DNA of 64,000 nt from VAZQ01 sp963827585 (GTDB lineage Bacteria; Pseudomonadota; Alphaproteobacteria; Rhizobiales; Xanthobacteraceae). Where the stretch lies: NCBI GenBank assembly GCA_963827585.1, contig CAWHCK010000059.1, positions 248,001-312,000 on the forward strand. The letters are read 5' to 3'. The notes below the pieces were generated by a model. It did no database searches, had not been told where the DNA came from, and saw only the letters and a program-made list of their open reading frames with translations. Shown piece by piece: positions 24,822-33,700 of the stretch (position 1 is its first letter; each line of letters begins with the position of its first letter). The translations under genes and the position numbers were made by a program.

Positions 24822-27800
24822 ATGCCCATTTCCTTCTCTTCTCCATCCAACCGCGACTCCGGCGCCCGCGGCGCCGGCGTCACGGCGGTGCTCGGGCCGA
24901 CCAACACCGGCAAGACGCATCTCGCCATCGAGCGCATGCTCGGCCATTCCTCCGGCATCATCGGGCTGCCGCTGCGGCTGTTGGCGCGCGAGGTGTACAA
25001 CAAGGTCGCAGCGCGGGCGGGCGCGGACGCGGTCGCGCTCGTCACCGGCGAGGAGAAGATCAAGCCGCCGAACCCGCGCTATTGGGTCTCGACCGTCGAG
25101 GCGATGCCGCGCGACCTCGATGTTGCTTTCCTCGCCATCGACGAGGTTCAGCTCGGCGCCGACCTCGAACGCGGCCACGTCTTCACCGACCGCATGCTCA
25201 ATCGGCGCGGACGCGAGGAGACGCTGGTGCTCGGCGCCCAGACCGTGCGGCCGATGGTCGAGCGTCTGCTTCCCGGCGCCCATGTCCTGACCCGGCCGCG
25301 TCTGTCGCAGCTCTCGTTCGCGGGCGAGAAGAAGATCACGCGGCTTCCGCGCCGCTCCGCCGTGGTCGCGTTCTCGGTCGAGGAGGTCTATTCGATCGCC
25401 GAGCTGATCCGCCGCCAGCGCGGAGGTGCCGCCGTGGTGCTTGGGGCGCTGAGCCCGCGCACGCGCAACGCTCAGGTCGAGCTCTATCAGTCCGGCGACG
25501 TCGAATATCTCGTCGCCACCGACGCTATCGGCATGGGCCTCAATCTCGACGTCGATCACGTCGCCTTTGCCTCCGACCGCAAGTTCGACGGCTATCAGTT
25601 CAGAAAGCTCAATCCGGCCGAACTGGCCCAGATCGCCGGCCGGGCCGGCCGCGCCACCCGCAACGGCACCTTCGGCACCACAGGAAGATGCCCGCCGTTC
25701 GAGACCGAGCTTGCGCAGGCGCTCGAAAGCCATTCGTTCGAGCCGATCAAGTTGCTGCAATGGCGCAACACCGCGCTCGACTTCTCCTCGGTCGGCGCGC
25801 TGCAGGCTTCGCTCGCCGAAACCCCGAAAGAGAACGGGCTGACCCGCGCACCGGTCGCCGAGGACATCCTGGTGCTGGACCATGCCGCGCGCGACGACGA
25901 CATTCGTTCGCTTGCGAAAACGCATCAGGCGGTCGAGCGGCTGTGGGACGTCTGCCAGGTGCCCGACTATCGCAAGATCTCGCCCGCGACCCATGCCGAG
26001 CTTGCCACCACGCTTTATGGCTTCCTGATGCGGGAGGGAACGATTCCCACGGACTGGTTCGCCCGCCAGATCGAGCAGGCGAGCCACACCGACGGCGACA
26101 TCGATACGCTGTCGAACCGCATCGCCCACATCCGCACCTGGACCTTTGCCGCGAACCGCCCGGACTGGCTGGCCGATCCCGAGCACTGGCAGGACGTCAC
26201 GCGCGCGGTCGAGGACAAGCTGTCGGACGCGCTGCACGAAAGACTGACCGAACGCTTCGTCGATCGCCGCACCAGCGTGTTGATGCGCCGGCTGCGCGAG
26301 AACACGGTGCTCGAGACCGACATCAGCAAGAGCGGCGACGTCATGGTCGAGGGCCACGCCATCGGCCGGCTCGACGGCTTCATATTCACGCCCGATGCCT
26401 CGACCGCGGGCTCGGAAGCAAAAGCGCTCGCCGGTGCTGCGCAGAAGGCGCTGGCGGGAGAGATCGATGCGCGCGCCACGCGCCTCGCCCACGCGGCGGA
26501 CGGGCAATTCGTGCTCGCGACCAACGGCACGATCAGGTGGCTCGGTCAGCCGGTCGGCAGACTGGTGGCCGGCGAGGAGGTGCTCAAGCCGCGCCTGCGC
26601 ATCATCGCCGACGAGCATCTCACCGGCGCGCCGCGCGATGCGGTGCAGGGGCGGCTCGATCTCTGGCTGAAGTCCCACATCGAGCGATTGTTGGAGGCGC
26701 TGTTCCGGCTCGCGGCGGCCGATGACATCACCGGCATCGCACGCGGGATCGCGTTCCAGCTCACCGAGGCGCTCGGCGTGCTCGATCGTCAGAAGGTCGC
26801 GGACGAGGTCAAGGGCCTCGACCAACCCGCTCGTGCGACGTTGCGCAAATACGGCGTGCGCTTCGGCGCCTATCACATCTACGTGCCGGCGCTGCTCAAG
26901 CCCGCGCCGCGGGTGTTGGCGACGCAGCTGTGGGCGCTCAAGCATGGCGGCTCCGAGGCGAAGGGGCTCGAAACGATCGAGCAGCTTGCCGCCAGCGGCC
27001 GCACGTCGATCGCCGCCGACCAGGACATTGCGAAAGTGCTTTATCGCACCGCCGGCTACCGCGTCTGCGGCGCGCGCGCCGTGCGCGTCGACATCCTCGA
27101 GCGGCTGGCCGACCTCATTCGTCCGGCGCTTGCCTGGCGAAGCGGGGCGTCGGGCGCAAAGCCCGCGGGCGCCATCGACGGCTTCGGATTCACGGTCACC
27201 GTCGGCATGACCTCGCTCGCCGGCTGTTCGGGTGAGGATTTCGCCTCGGTCCTGCGCTCGCTCGGCTATCGCGTGGAGAAGCGGCCGAAGCTGGCCGAGC
27301 CGCCGCCTGCTTCCACGCAATCCGTGCTGGCGGAGCCTCCGCCGTCGGGGGAAGCTGCGCTGGCGCAGGTGTTGCCTGGGGAAGGGGCAACCGGCGATGA
27401 GGCCGCGGCGTCTGCGCTCGCCGTTGAAACGGAACCGATGGGCGACGCTGCGGTCGAGATGAGGGAACCAACTCCGGACCCGTCGCCGCTCGCGCCGGCC
27501 GCGGAAGCGGCCGCCGCGCCCGATGCGCCGGCGGAACTCGCGACCGAGCCGATGTCGGCTCCAGCGGCGCTCATCAGCATGCCGGAGGCGCCGACCCTCG
27601 TCGTTTCCGAGCAGGCCGAAGCGATGGCGGAGAGCCCGAGCGTCTCGACGTCGCCCCCATTGCGAGACACCGCGAAGACGGATGTTGCGACCGAGGAATT
27701 CATCGAGGTTTGGCGGCCCGGCCGGCGCGACGAGCACGCGCGCAAGCCCCGCCGCGAACGGGCGCCGCGCCAGCGCCAACCCGAGCGGCAGTCGCAAGCT

Positions 27801-28241
27801 CCCGCGGTTGCGGCGACCTCCGGTGCAACGGCCGAGGTCAGCGTCGACAGTGCAGCCGCGCCGGCGGCGGCCGAGGCTTCGCCGGCGGCGGCCGAGCGCG
27901 GGGATGGCCGCCGCCATTCGCGCGCCGATCGCCCCGATCGCAGCGAGGGCCCGCAGCGCCAGCCCCGCTCGGGTCGTCCCGAGCGTCAGCCGCGCGCCGA
28001 CCGCGCGGAGCGCGCCGATCACGGCCGCCCGCAACGCGACCGGCCGCAGCGCGGCGACCGCCCAGAACGGTCGACCCATGGCGATCGTCCGGATCGTGAT
28101 CCCGCCCTGCGCGCGAAATACATCAAGGGGCGCGGCGAGGGCAGGGACCGCCGCGACCGCGAGCCCGATCCCAATTCGCCGTTTGCCAAGCTGGCAGCGC
28201 TCAAGGAGCAGCTCGAGGCGAACGCCAAAGAGCGGCGCTGA
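24822..28241 (+). CDS. Suv3/MgpS-like superfamily 2 helicase with long charged C-terminal tail
   Basis: The 1139-residue protein has helicase domains closely resembling mitochondrial Suv3 RNA helicases and alphaproteobacterial MgpS: Walker A GPTNTGKT (25-32), DEVQ (106-110), motif IV-V YLVATDAIGMGLNLDVDHVA and motif VI QIAGRAGR (from 270). The region to about 800 matches the conserved C-terminal part of this group. The last 300 residues are low-complexity: first Ala/Glu/Pro-rich, then Arg/Asp/Gly-rich with repeats such as RPERQPRADRAERADHGRPQ, suggesting RNA binding. It is followed by a small S4 RNA-binding protein gene 11 bases away, so an RNA metabolism role is likely. ATG start at 24822. 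Confidence 0.88.
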   Translation: MPISFSSPSNRDSGARGAGVTAVLGPTNTGKTHLAIERMLGHSSGIIGLPLRLLAREVYNKVAARAGADAVALVTGEEKIKPPNPRYWVSTVEAMPRDLDVAFLAIDEVQLGADLERGHVFTDRMLNRRGREETLVLGAQTVRPMVERLLPGAHVLTRPRLSQLSFAGEKKITRLPRRSAVVAFSVEEVYSIAELIRRQRGGAAVVLGALSPRTRNAQVELYQSGDVEYLVATDAIGMGLNLDVDHVAFASDRKFDGYQFRKLNPAELAQIAGRAGRATRNGTFGTTGRCPPFETELAQALESHSFEPIKLLQWRNTALDFSSVGALQASLAETPKENGLTRAPVAEDILVLDHAARDDDIRSLAKTHQAVERLWDVCQVPDYRKISPATHAELATTLYGFLMREGTIPTDWFARQIEQASHTDGDIDTLSNRIAHIRTWTFAANRPDWLADPEHWQDVTRAVEDKLSDALHERLTERFVDRRTSVLMRRLRENTVLETDISKSGDVMVEGHAIGRLDGFIFTPDASTAGSEAKALAGAAQKALAGEIDARATRLAHAADGQFVLATNGTIRWLGQPVGRLVAGEEVLKPRLRIIADEHLTGAPRDAVQGRLDLWLKSHIERLLEALFRLAAADDITGIARGIAFQLTEALGVLDRQKVADEVKGLDQPARATLRKYGVRFGAYHIYVPALLKPAPRVLATQLWALKHGGSEAKGLETIEQLAASGRTSIAADQDIAKVLYRTAGYRVCGARAVRVDILERLADLIRPALAWRSGASGAKPAGAIDGFGFTVTVGMTSLAGCSGEDFASVLRSLGYRVEKRPKLAEPPPASTQSVLAEPPPSGEAALAQVLPGEGATGDEAAASALAVETEPMGDAAVEMREPTPDPSPLAPAAEAAAAPDAPAELATEPMSAPAALISMPEAPTLVVSEQAEAMAESPSVSTSPPLRDTAKTDVATEEFIEVWRPGRRDEHARKPRRERAPRQRQPERQSQAPAVAATSGATAEVSVDSAAAPAAAEASPAAAERGDGRRHSRADRPDRSEGPQRQPRSGRPERQPRADRAERADHGRPQRDRPQRGDRPERSTHGDRPDRDPALRAKYIKGRGEGRDRRDREPDPNSPFAKLAALKEQLEANAKERR

Positions 28242-28252
28242 GGCGCATCGGC

Positions 28253-28621
28253 TTGGAGCGCCAGCGCATCGACAAGTGGCTCTGGCACGCGCGGGTCGTG
28301 CGTACGCGCGCGGCGGCGGCGGCGCTTGCCGCCTCCGGTCATGTGCGCATCAACGGCCAGCGCGTCGATGCGCCAAGCCGCGCCGTGCGGCCCGGCGACG
28401 TGGTGACGGTCGCGCTCGACCGCGCCGTGCGGGTGCTCAGGGTTCTGGCCTTTGCCGAGCGCCGCGGTTCCGCGGATACGGCCCGCACGCTTTGCGAAAC
28501 GCTCGAGCCGCCGGCCGCGCGCGCACCTGTGCCGCCCGCCCAGCGGGGGGCCGGTACGGGGCGGCCGACCAAGCGCGAGCGGCGCGCGATCGAGCACCTG
28601 CATGGCGAGGAGGACGGCTAG
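28253..28621 (+). CDS. S4-domain RNA-binding protein, Hsp15-like
   Basis: A 122-residue protein with an S4 domain at the N-terminus: RQRIDKWLWHARVVRTRAAA, ASGHVRINGQRVDAPSRAVR and PGDVVTVALDRAVRVLRVLA. It resembles E. coli HslR (Hsp15), which rescues nascent-chain-carrying 50S subunits, but the tail is proline/arginine-rich and shorter. The start is TTG at 28253, as no ATG precedes the domain. It lies 11 bases after the helicase gene and probably shares its transcript, a pairing seen across related genomes. Confidence 0.85.
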   Translation: MERQRIDKWLWHARVVRTRAAAAALAASGHVRINGQRVDAPSRAVRPGDVVTVALDRAVRVLRVLAFAERRGSADTARTLCETLEPPAARAPVPPAQRGAGTGRPTKRERRAIEHLHGEEDG

Positions 28622-28728
28622 CCGGGCGCGGCGAGGGCCGTCTTCTGGCAGAAACGCCCGCGAATGGCCAACTCTTGCTTGCCGGGAGGCCATGCGCTAC
28701 TCAGCGCGCGCGTCCGGAGAGTCATGGA

Positions 28729-29067
28729 ATGACTTACGTCGTCGTCGAGAGTTGCATCAAGTGCAAGTATATGGATTGCGTCGAGGTATGCCCCGTGGAC
28801 TGCTTCTACGAGGGCGAGAACATGCTTGTCATCCATCCCGACGAATGCATCGATTGCGGGGTCTGCGAGCCCGAATGCCCGGTCGAGGCGATCAAGCCCG
28901 ACACCGAACCGGGACTGGAAAACTTGCTGAAGCTCAACGCCGATTTTGCGAAGATCTGGCCCAATATCACGGCCAAGAAGGATCCCCCGCCCGATGCCAA
29001 GGCCTGGGAGGATGTGCCCCATAAGCTGGAGGCGCACTTCTCGCCAAATCCGGGAACCGGCGACTAA
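28729..29067 (+). CDS. fdxA: Seven-iron ferredoxin FdxA ([3Fe-4S][4Fe-4S])
   Basis: The 112-residue protein begins MTYVVVESCIKCKYMDCVEV. Comparison with Azotobacter ferredoxin I puts Cys9, Cys17 and Cys50 on the [3Fe-4S] cluster and Cys21, Cys40, Cys43 and Cys46 on the [4Fe-4S] cluster; Cys12 and Cys25 match that protein's free Cys. It is a low-potential electron carrier. The ATG at 28729 fits the family start. A longer frame open from 27523 is a helicase shadow. It follows the S4 gene and precedes carD, the conserved order in Hyphomicrobiales. Confidence 0.95.
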   Translation: MTYVVVESCIKCKYMDCVEVCPVDCFYEGENMLVIHPDECIDCGVCEPECPVEAIKPDTEPGLENLLKLNADFAKIWPNITAKKDPPPDAKAWEDVPHKLEAHFSPNPGTGD

Positions 29068-29144
29068 GCCTCACCGTTAACCAGGTGTGACGAAAATGTA
29101 ATGCTGAATTGCCCGGAATCGGGCGTTTGCAGCGCCGCAAGGCT

Positions 29145-29174
29145 TTGATTTCGGTGAAAAATGTGCTATATAGT
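29145..29174 (+). promoter_or_regulatory. Candidate promoter for carD
   Basis: TTGATT at 29145-29150 is followed by an AT-rich run ATGTGCTATATAG with TATAGT at 29169-29174 (18-base spacer) or TATATA at 29167 (16 bases). It lies between fdxA and carD, about 150 bases before the chosen carD start. Confidence 0.4.
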
Positions 29175-29326
29175 TGGAAAATGAGCAGAGCACCGCACCC
29201 GAGCCGCTCCCCGTTGGGAGCATTATTTTTCGGGACGCTTCCGAGGAACCCTCAACTAGGGACGTGAGATCCACGCAAAAAGCCGTGGCTGGAAAAACGC
29301 GCCATCGGTCGAAGAGGACCACCGCC

Positions 29327-30049
29327 ATGACCCGGCGGACCAAGAAGACCTCAGCCGGCGTTCGCCGGAGAGCATCGCAGGCTCCCCGCGCGGCGACGCG
29401 ACGAGGAGCCCCCGTGGCCAAGACACCCGTCCGCCGCAAACCGGACGAAGGAGCCTCCCCCGGAATGACCAGCAAGAAGACGACCCAACGTCAAGGCTTC
29501 AAGACCACCGAGTTCATCGTCTATCCGTCCCACGGCGTGGGCCAGATCGTCGCCATTGAGGAGCAGGAGGTGGCGGGCGCCAAGCTCGAGCTCTTCGTCA
29601 TCAATTTCGTCAAGGACAAGATGACGCTGCGGGTTCCGACCGCGAAGGTCGCCTCCGTCGGCATGCGCAAGCTGGCTGAGCCGCCGCTGGTCAAGCGGGC
29701 GCTGGAGACCCTGAAGGGCCGTGCCCGCATCAAGCGCACCATGTGGTCGCGCCGGGCGCAGGAATACGAAGCCAAGATCAATTCCGGCGATATCGTCGCG
29801 ATTGCCGAGGTGGTGCGCGACCTCTTCCGCTCGGACACGCAGCCTGAGCAATCCTACTCGGAGCGCCAGCTCTACGAGGCCGCGCTTGATCGCCTTTCGC
29901 GCGAGATCTCAGTGGTGCAGCGCATCACCGAGACCGAAGCGATCAAGGAGATCGAAGCCGCTCTGGCCAAAGGCCCGCGTCGCGGTCCCAAGCCCGCCGA
30001 GGGCGAAGGCGAGGACGAGGATGCGGTGGTGGAGGAGGAGGCGGCATAA
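29327..30049 (+). CDS. carD: CarD family transcriptional regulator
   Basis: CarD binds RNA polymerase beta and stabilises open promoter complexes. The core starts at FKTTEFIVYPSHGVGQIVAI, the polymerase-interacting domain, and continues with VINFVKDKMTLRVPTAKVAS, TLKGRARIKRTMWSRRAQEY and RDLFRSDTQPEQSYSERQLY, DNA-binding helices of the family. The N-terminus has a 45-residue Arg/Lys/Ala-rich tail and the C-terminus an acidic Glu/Asp tail. I chose ATG 29327 (GAAGAGG site nine bases upstream); ATG 29465 gives the bare core and is the alternative, while the TTG at 29174 is unlikely. A good terminator follows. Confidence 0.92.
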   Translation: MTRRTKKTSAGVRRRASQAPRAATRRGAPVAKTPVRRKPDEGASPGMTSKKTTQRQGFKTTEFIVYPSHGVGQIVAIEEQEVAGAKLELFVINFVKDKMTLRVPTAKVASVGMRKLAEPPLVKRALETLKGRARIKRTMWSRRAQEYEAKINSGDIVAIAEVVRDLFRSDTQPEQSYSERQLYEAALDRLSREISVVQRITETEAIKEIEAALAKGPRRGPKPAEGEGEDEDAVVEEEAA

Positions 30050-30082
30050 ATCGCCGCCCATCTCAGTCGCGAAAATACCCGG

Positions 30083-30112
30083 GCCCGGCAGCAATGCCGG
30101 GCTCTTTCTTTC
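30083..30112 (+). terminator. Rho-independent terminator after carD
   Basis: GCCCGGCA (30083-30090), loop GCAA, TGCCGGGC (30095-30102) and a T-rich tail TCTTTCTTT. A perfect 8-bp GC-rich stem with a stable GNRA loop 33 bases after the carD stop. Confidence 0.8.
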
Positions 30113-30255
30113 CGGCCGACCGCGCGTTGGACGCAAATGCGGCGTTCCCCATAACCCTCGCCCAGAACAGGGAAAAAGGCCGAAGAAATGTCCCGGCACA
30201 GCCATAATTACGCTCGCTTTGGAAACAAGATGAGCGGTATTCGGGGTCACCGACG

Positions 30256-30978
30256 ATGTGGGGGGACATGCGGGGGCGGTCTAGGCGTAAAAGCACGAGC
30301 ATGAGCGTGATGGCTTGCCTTGCCCTCGTGGGCGGGGCGGGAATCGGCGGTCTGGCCGCGGGCTTCAATGCTCGCGCGGCCCTTCCGGTGGAGCCGTCGT
30401 CGATCAAGGCCGCGAGCCTTGCCGAGATGGCGCCATCCGAAACCGTGAATTTGCGCTTCCCGTCCGATTGGGTCGAACCCTCCGCCGACAACGCGCCGCC
30501 GCGGATGCTGGCCCTCGCTTCGGCCGAGGGCGGGATGACCTACTTCGCTCCGCGGCCGATCTATCCACTGGCCGAGACGCAGGTCGAGCCGAGCGCACCC
30601 GCAGCCGAGGCGAAGGCACAGCCGACGCCAACCAAGGTCGCCCTTGCCTCCGCGTCGGCCAAGCCCGTCGCCCCCAAGCCGCGGTCCAATGCAGTGCTCA
30701 ATGACTCGCAAATCGCCGGCATCAAGAGGCGGCTCAACCTCACGCCGGAGCAGGAGCGCTATTGGCCGGCCGTCGAGGCCGAGTTGCGCAAGATGGAGTA
30801 CAACAAGAAGGCGCCTGGGGGCAGTCGCATGGCCTCCGTCGACATGAGCAAGGTGAATATCGAGGGTCTCAAGTCCGCCGGGTTCCCGCTGGTCATGAGC
30901 TTCAGCGATGACCAAAGGCGCGAGCTCAAGTCGCTCGCCCATCTCCTGGGTCTCGAGAGCGTGATGGCGGGTCTCTGA
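30256..30978 (+). CDS. Secreted or membrane-anchored protein of unknown function
   Basis: A 240-residue protein with an Arg-rich start and one hydrophobic segment (VMACLALVGGAGIGGLAAGF), so exported or anchored by its N-terminus. A Pro/Ala/Lys-rich linker leads to a C-terminal helical block near SQIAGIKRRLNLTPEQERYW and PLVMSFSDDQRRELKSLAHL that loosely resembles LTxxQ-type Spy/CpxP helices. I do not recognise a named family. ATG start at 30256; it follows the carD terminator and has its own terminator, so it is monocistronic. Confidence 0.65.
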   Translation: MWGDMRGRSRRKSTSMSVMACLALVGGAGIGGLAAGFNARAALPVEPSSIKAASLAEMAPSETVNLRFPSDWVEPSADNAPPRMLALASAEGGMTYFAPRPIYPLAETQVEPSAPAAEAKAQPTPTKVALASASAKPVAPKPRSNAVLNDSQIAGIKRRLNLTPEQERYWPAVEAELRKMEYNKKAPGGSRMASVDMSKVNIEGLKSAGFPLVMSFSDDQRRELKSLAHLLGLESVMAGL

Positions 30979-31007
30979 TCGCCACGTCGCAGTCTTAGCG
31001 AGCCGAG

Positions 31008-31032
31008 GCCCGGCGGCTCCGCCGGGCTTTTT
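31008..31032 (+). terminator. Rho-independent terminator after the 240-residue secreted protein gene
   Basis: GCCCGGCGG (31008-31016) pairs with CCGCCGGGC (31019-31027), followed by five T. The tight loop means the innermost pairs probably open. It lies about 30 bases past the stop at 30978. Confidence 0.8.
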
Positions 31033-31114
31033 GCTTGGGCGCCATCGTCCCCGCGCCAATTTAGAGCATGCTAAGCTTTATCCGATCGGCCTCAGAACAA
31101 GACGGGAGACGGAC

Positions 31115-32683
31115 ATGGAGATGAGCGTCACGGTGGGCGCGGCTGGCGGCGAGCAATCGCTCGCGAAAGCCGAAGGCAGAAAGATCGCCCGCGGCGCCAA
31201 TTCGAGCGATCTCGATGCCTGGCTGGAGAAGGTCGAGGCGCTCGGCGAGCTCAAGCGCATCACCGCGGAAGTCGATCCCGATCTCGAAGCGGCGACCATC
31301 ACCTATCTCGTGGGCAGCGAGCGCAGTCCCGCGCTGCTGTTCGAGAACATCAAGGGCCATCCCGGTCACCGCGCGCTCTACAACATGGTCGGCTGCAACT
31401 TGTCCCGGTTCTGCCTCATGATCGGGGAGCAGCCGGTCGACCATCCGCTCAAGGCGGTGCAGATCCTGCAGCAAAAACTCGGACGGAAGATGCCGCCGAA
31501 GGAGGTTCCGGCCGACCAGGCGATCTGCAACCAGAACATCGTCGAAGGGAACGACATCGATATCCGCATCTTTCCGGCGCAGCGGATGTGGCCGCTCGAC
31601 GGCGGGATGTATCTCGGCACCGGCGATGCGGTGGTCACCAAGGATCCGGAGACCGGGCGCATCAATGTCGGCACCTACCGGATGATGATCAAAGGCCCGC
31701 GCGAGGTCGGCGTCTACACGTCGCCGGGCAAGGACGCTACGATCGATCGCGAGAAGTGGTGGAAGATGGGCAAGCCGATGCCGATCGCCGCCGCCTACGG
31801 CATCGATCCGTTGCTGTTCCTGGTGGCCGCGACCAGCCTGCCGAAGACGGAGTGCGAGTACGACTATTATTCCGGCATCAACGGCGCGCCGATCGAGGTC
31901 TTCATCAGCGAGCTCACCGGGCTGCCGCTGCCGGCGCGGGCCGAAATCGTGCTCGAGGGCTTTCTCTATCCGGACGAGACCTTTGCGGAAGGTCCATTCG
32001 GCGAGTTCACCGGTTATTACGGCCGGCCGAGCGGGGCGACGCCCTACATGCGGGTCGAACGCGTTCGCTATCGCGACAACCCGACCCTGACCTGCGCGTT
32101 GATGGCGGATGGCGCGGCCAATGAGGCCGGGCTCTTCTGGGCGGCGCTACGCTCCGCCGGCATCTGGGCCGATCTGCAAAAGCTCGGCGTGCCCGGCATC
32201 CAGGGCGTGTGGTCGATCCCGGAGGCCGCGGGCTGGGGGATCACCGTGGTCTCGATCAAGCAGATGTATGCCGGGCATGCGCCGCAGGTGATGGCGCTGG
32301 CGGCGCAATGCACGGCCGGAGCCTATTTCGGGAAATACGTCATCGTCGTCGACGAGGACGTCGATCCGACCAATGTCAACCAGGTGCTCTGGGCCATGGC
32401 GACGCGTTCGCGTCCGGCGCAGTCGATCGACATCCTGCGCGAGACTTGGAGCACCTATCTTGATCCCAGCCTCAACCCGCCGGAGATCAGGCCCTGGGGA
32501 TCCAAGTGCCTGATCAATGCCTGCATGGATTATCGCTTCATCAAGAGCTTCTCCAAGCGCACCAAACTGTCGAAGGAGGCTTACGACGGCGTGGTGGCGC
32601 GCTGGCAGGAGCTGGGCTTGAGCGGAACGCCGCCGGCGATCTCGGTATTCGAGGACGAAAAGTTTCCGGCCGATATGACCTAG
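31115..32683 (+). CDS. UbiD family decarboxylase
   Basis: About 522 residues matching the UbiD superfamily of prenylated-FMN-dependent (de)carboxylases: LDAWLEKVEALGELKRITAE, NLSRFCLMIG, RIFPAQRMWPLDGGMYLGTG, FAEGPFGEFTGYYGRPSGAT (catalytic Glu region) and IVVDEDVDPTNVNQVLWAMA. It starts at ATG 31115, with a purine-rich GGGAGACGGAC upstream; an upstream frame to 31031 is not supported. It is followed after 3 bases by a quinone-oxidoreductase-like gene. Neighbours suggest a catabolic (aromatic or unsaturated acid) decarboxylase and not ubiquinone synthesis. The UbiX-type flavin prenyltransferase it would need is not in the window. Confidence 0.9.
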   Translation: MEMSVTVGAAGGEQSLAKAEGRKIARGANSSDLDAWLEKVEALGELKRITAEVDPDLEAATITYLVGSERSPALLFENIKGHPGHRALYNMVGCNLSRFCLMIGEQPVDHPLKAVQILQQKLGRKMPPKEVPADQAICNQNIVEGNDIDIRIFPAQRMWPLDGGMYLGTGDAVVTKDPETGRINVGTYRMMIKGPREVGVYTSPGKDATIDREKWWKMGKPMPIAAAYGIDPLLFLVAATSLPKTECEYDYYSGINGAPIEVFISELTGLPLPARAEIVLEGFLYPDETFAEGPFGEFTGYYGRPSGATPYMRVERVRYRDNPTLTCALMADGAANEAGLFWAALRSAGIWADLQKLGVPGIQGVWSIPEAAGWGITVVSIKQMYAGHAPQVMALAAQCTAGAYFGKYVIVVDEDVDPTNVNQVLWAMATRSRPAQSIDILRETWSTYLDPSLNPPEIRPWGSKCLINACMDYRFIKSFSKRTKLSKEAYDGVVARWQELGLSGTPPAISVFEDEKFPADMT

Positions 32684-32686
32684 GTC

Positions 32687-33688
32687 ATGGCCAAGGCCAT
32701 CCGCATTCATGCCAATGGCGGACCGGAGGTGATGCGCTGGGAGGACATTGCGCTCCCTGCTCCGGCCGCGGGCGAAGCGCGCATCCGGCACACCGCGATC
32801 GGGATCAACTACTCCGACATCAATGTGCGCCGCGGCGGCTTCTACCTGGCGCGGCCGCTGCGCTTCCCGGTGATCCTGGGCAACGAGGCGGCGGGTGTGA
32901 TCGAGAGCGTGGGGCCCGGCGTCGTCGACGTCCAGGCGGGCGATCGCGTGGCCTATGCCGGCATGCGCGGAGAGTTTTTCGAGGAGACCGGCGCCTACGC
33001 GCAGGCGCGCAACGTTCCGGCCGAACGCTTGATCAAGCTTCCGAGCGGGATATCCGACCGGCAGGCGGCGGCGATGATGGTGAAGGGTTTCACGGCGTCC
33101 CTCATCGTCAACCGTATCTTCCGGCCGAAGTCCGGCGACGCGATCCTGATCCACACCGCCGCGGGCGGGGTCGGTCTCATTCTCTGCCAGTGGTCGAAGC
33201 ACCTCGGCGCGACCGTGATCGGCACCGTCGGCTCGCGGGACAAGGCACGAATTGCGAAAGCGCATGGCTGCGATCACGCGATTCTCTATCGCGAGGTCGA
33301 TTTCGTCGCGGCGGTGAAGTCTCTCATCAAGCAAGGCGTGACGGCGGTCTTCGACGGAGTCGGGCGAGACACCTTCATGCCGTCGCTGGATTGCGTGCAG
33401 CCGTTCGGGATGCTGGTAAACTATGGCAACGCCTCGGGACACCCGCCGCCCGTCGATCTGCTGCTGCTCGCCAAGCGCGGCTCGCTCTCGGTCTGCCGTC
33501 CCGCGCTGAGCAGCCTGACCGCCGACGTCGCGAGCATGCGCACAGCCGCCGCCGAGTTGTTCGAGCTCGTCGAGCGCGGAATCCTCAAAGTCGAGATCGG
33601 CCGCACTTATGCGCTCGCCGACGCCGCGCAGGCTCATCGCGACATCGAGAACAGGACTTCGGCCGGCTCGATGCTGCTGCTGCCGTGA
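32687..33688 (+). CDS. NADPH:quinone oxidoreductase-like zinc-independent MDR enzyme
   Basis: A 333-residue medium-chain reductase of the quinone oxidoreductase branch: AIGINYSDINVRRGGFY, GNEAAGVIESVGPGV, the nucleotide motif HTAAGGVGLILCQWSKHLGA and GFTASLIVNRIFRP. The zinc-ligand cluster of alcohol dehydrogenases is absent, as expected for QOR. Typical reactions are quinone or enone reduction with NADPH. It follows the UbiD gene with a three-base gap and is likely co-transcribed. Substrate unknown. Confidence 0.88.
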   Translation: MAKAIRIHANGGPEVMRWEDIALPAPAAGEARIRHTAIGINYSDINVRRGGFYLARPLRFPVILGNEAAGVIESVGPGVVDVQAGDRVAYAGMRGEFFEETGAYAQARNVPAERLIKLPSGISDRQAAAMMVKGFTASLIVNRIFRPKSGDAILIHTAAGGVGLILCQWSKHLGATVIGTVGSRDKARIAKAHGCDHAILYREVDFVAAVKSLIKQGVTAVFDGVGRDTFMPSLDCVQPFGMLVNYGNASGHPPPVDLLLLAKRGSLSVCRPALSSLTADVASMRTAAAELFELVERGILKVEIGRTYALADAAQAHRDIENRTSAGSMLLLP

Positions 33689-33700
33689 GCAGACTGCTGC

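Noticed and set aside
24798..28079. 1093-residue minus-strand frame
   Set aside because: Shadow of the helicase gene, which has all helicase motifs on the other strand.
27523..28728. 402-codon plus-strand extension upstream of fdxA
   Set aside because: Only the last 112 codons (28729-29067) are ferredoxin; the rest is the helicase and S4 genes in another frame.
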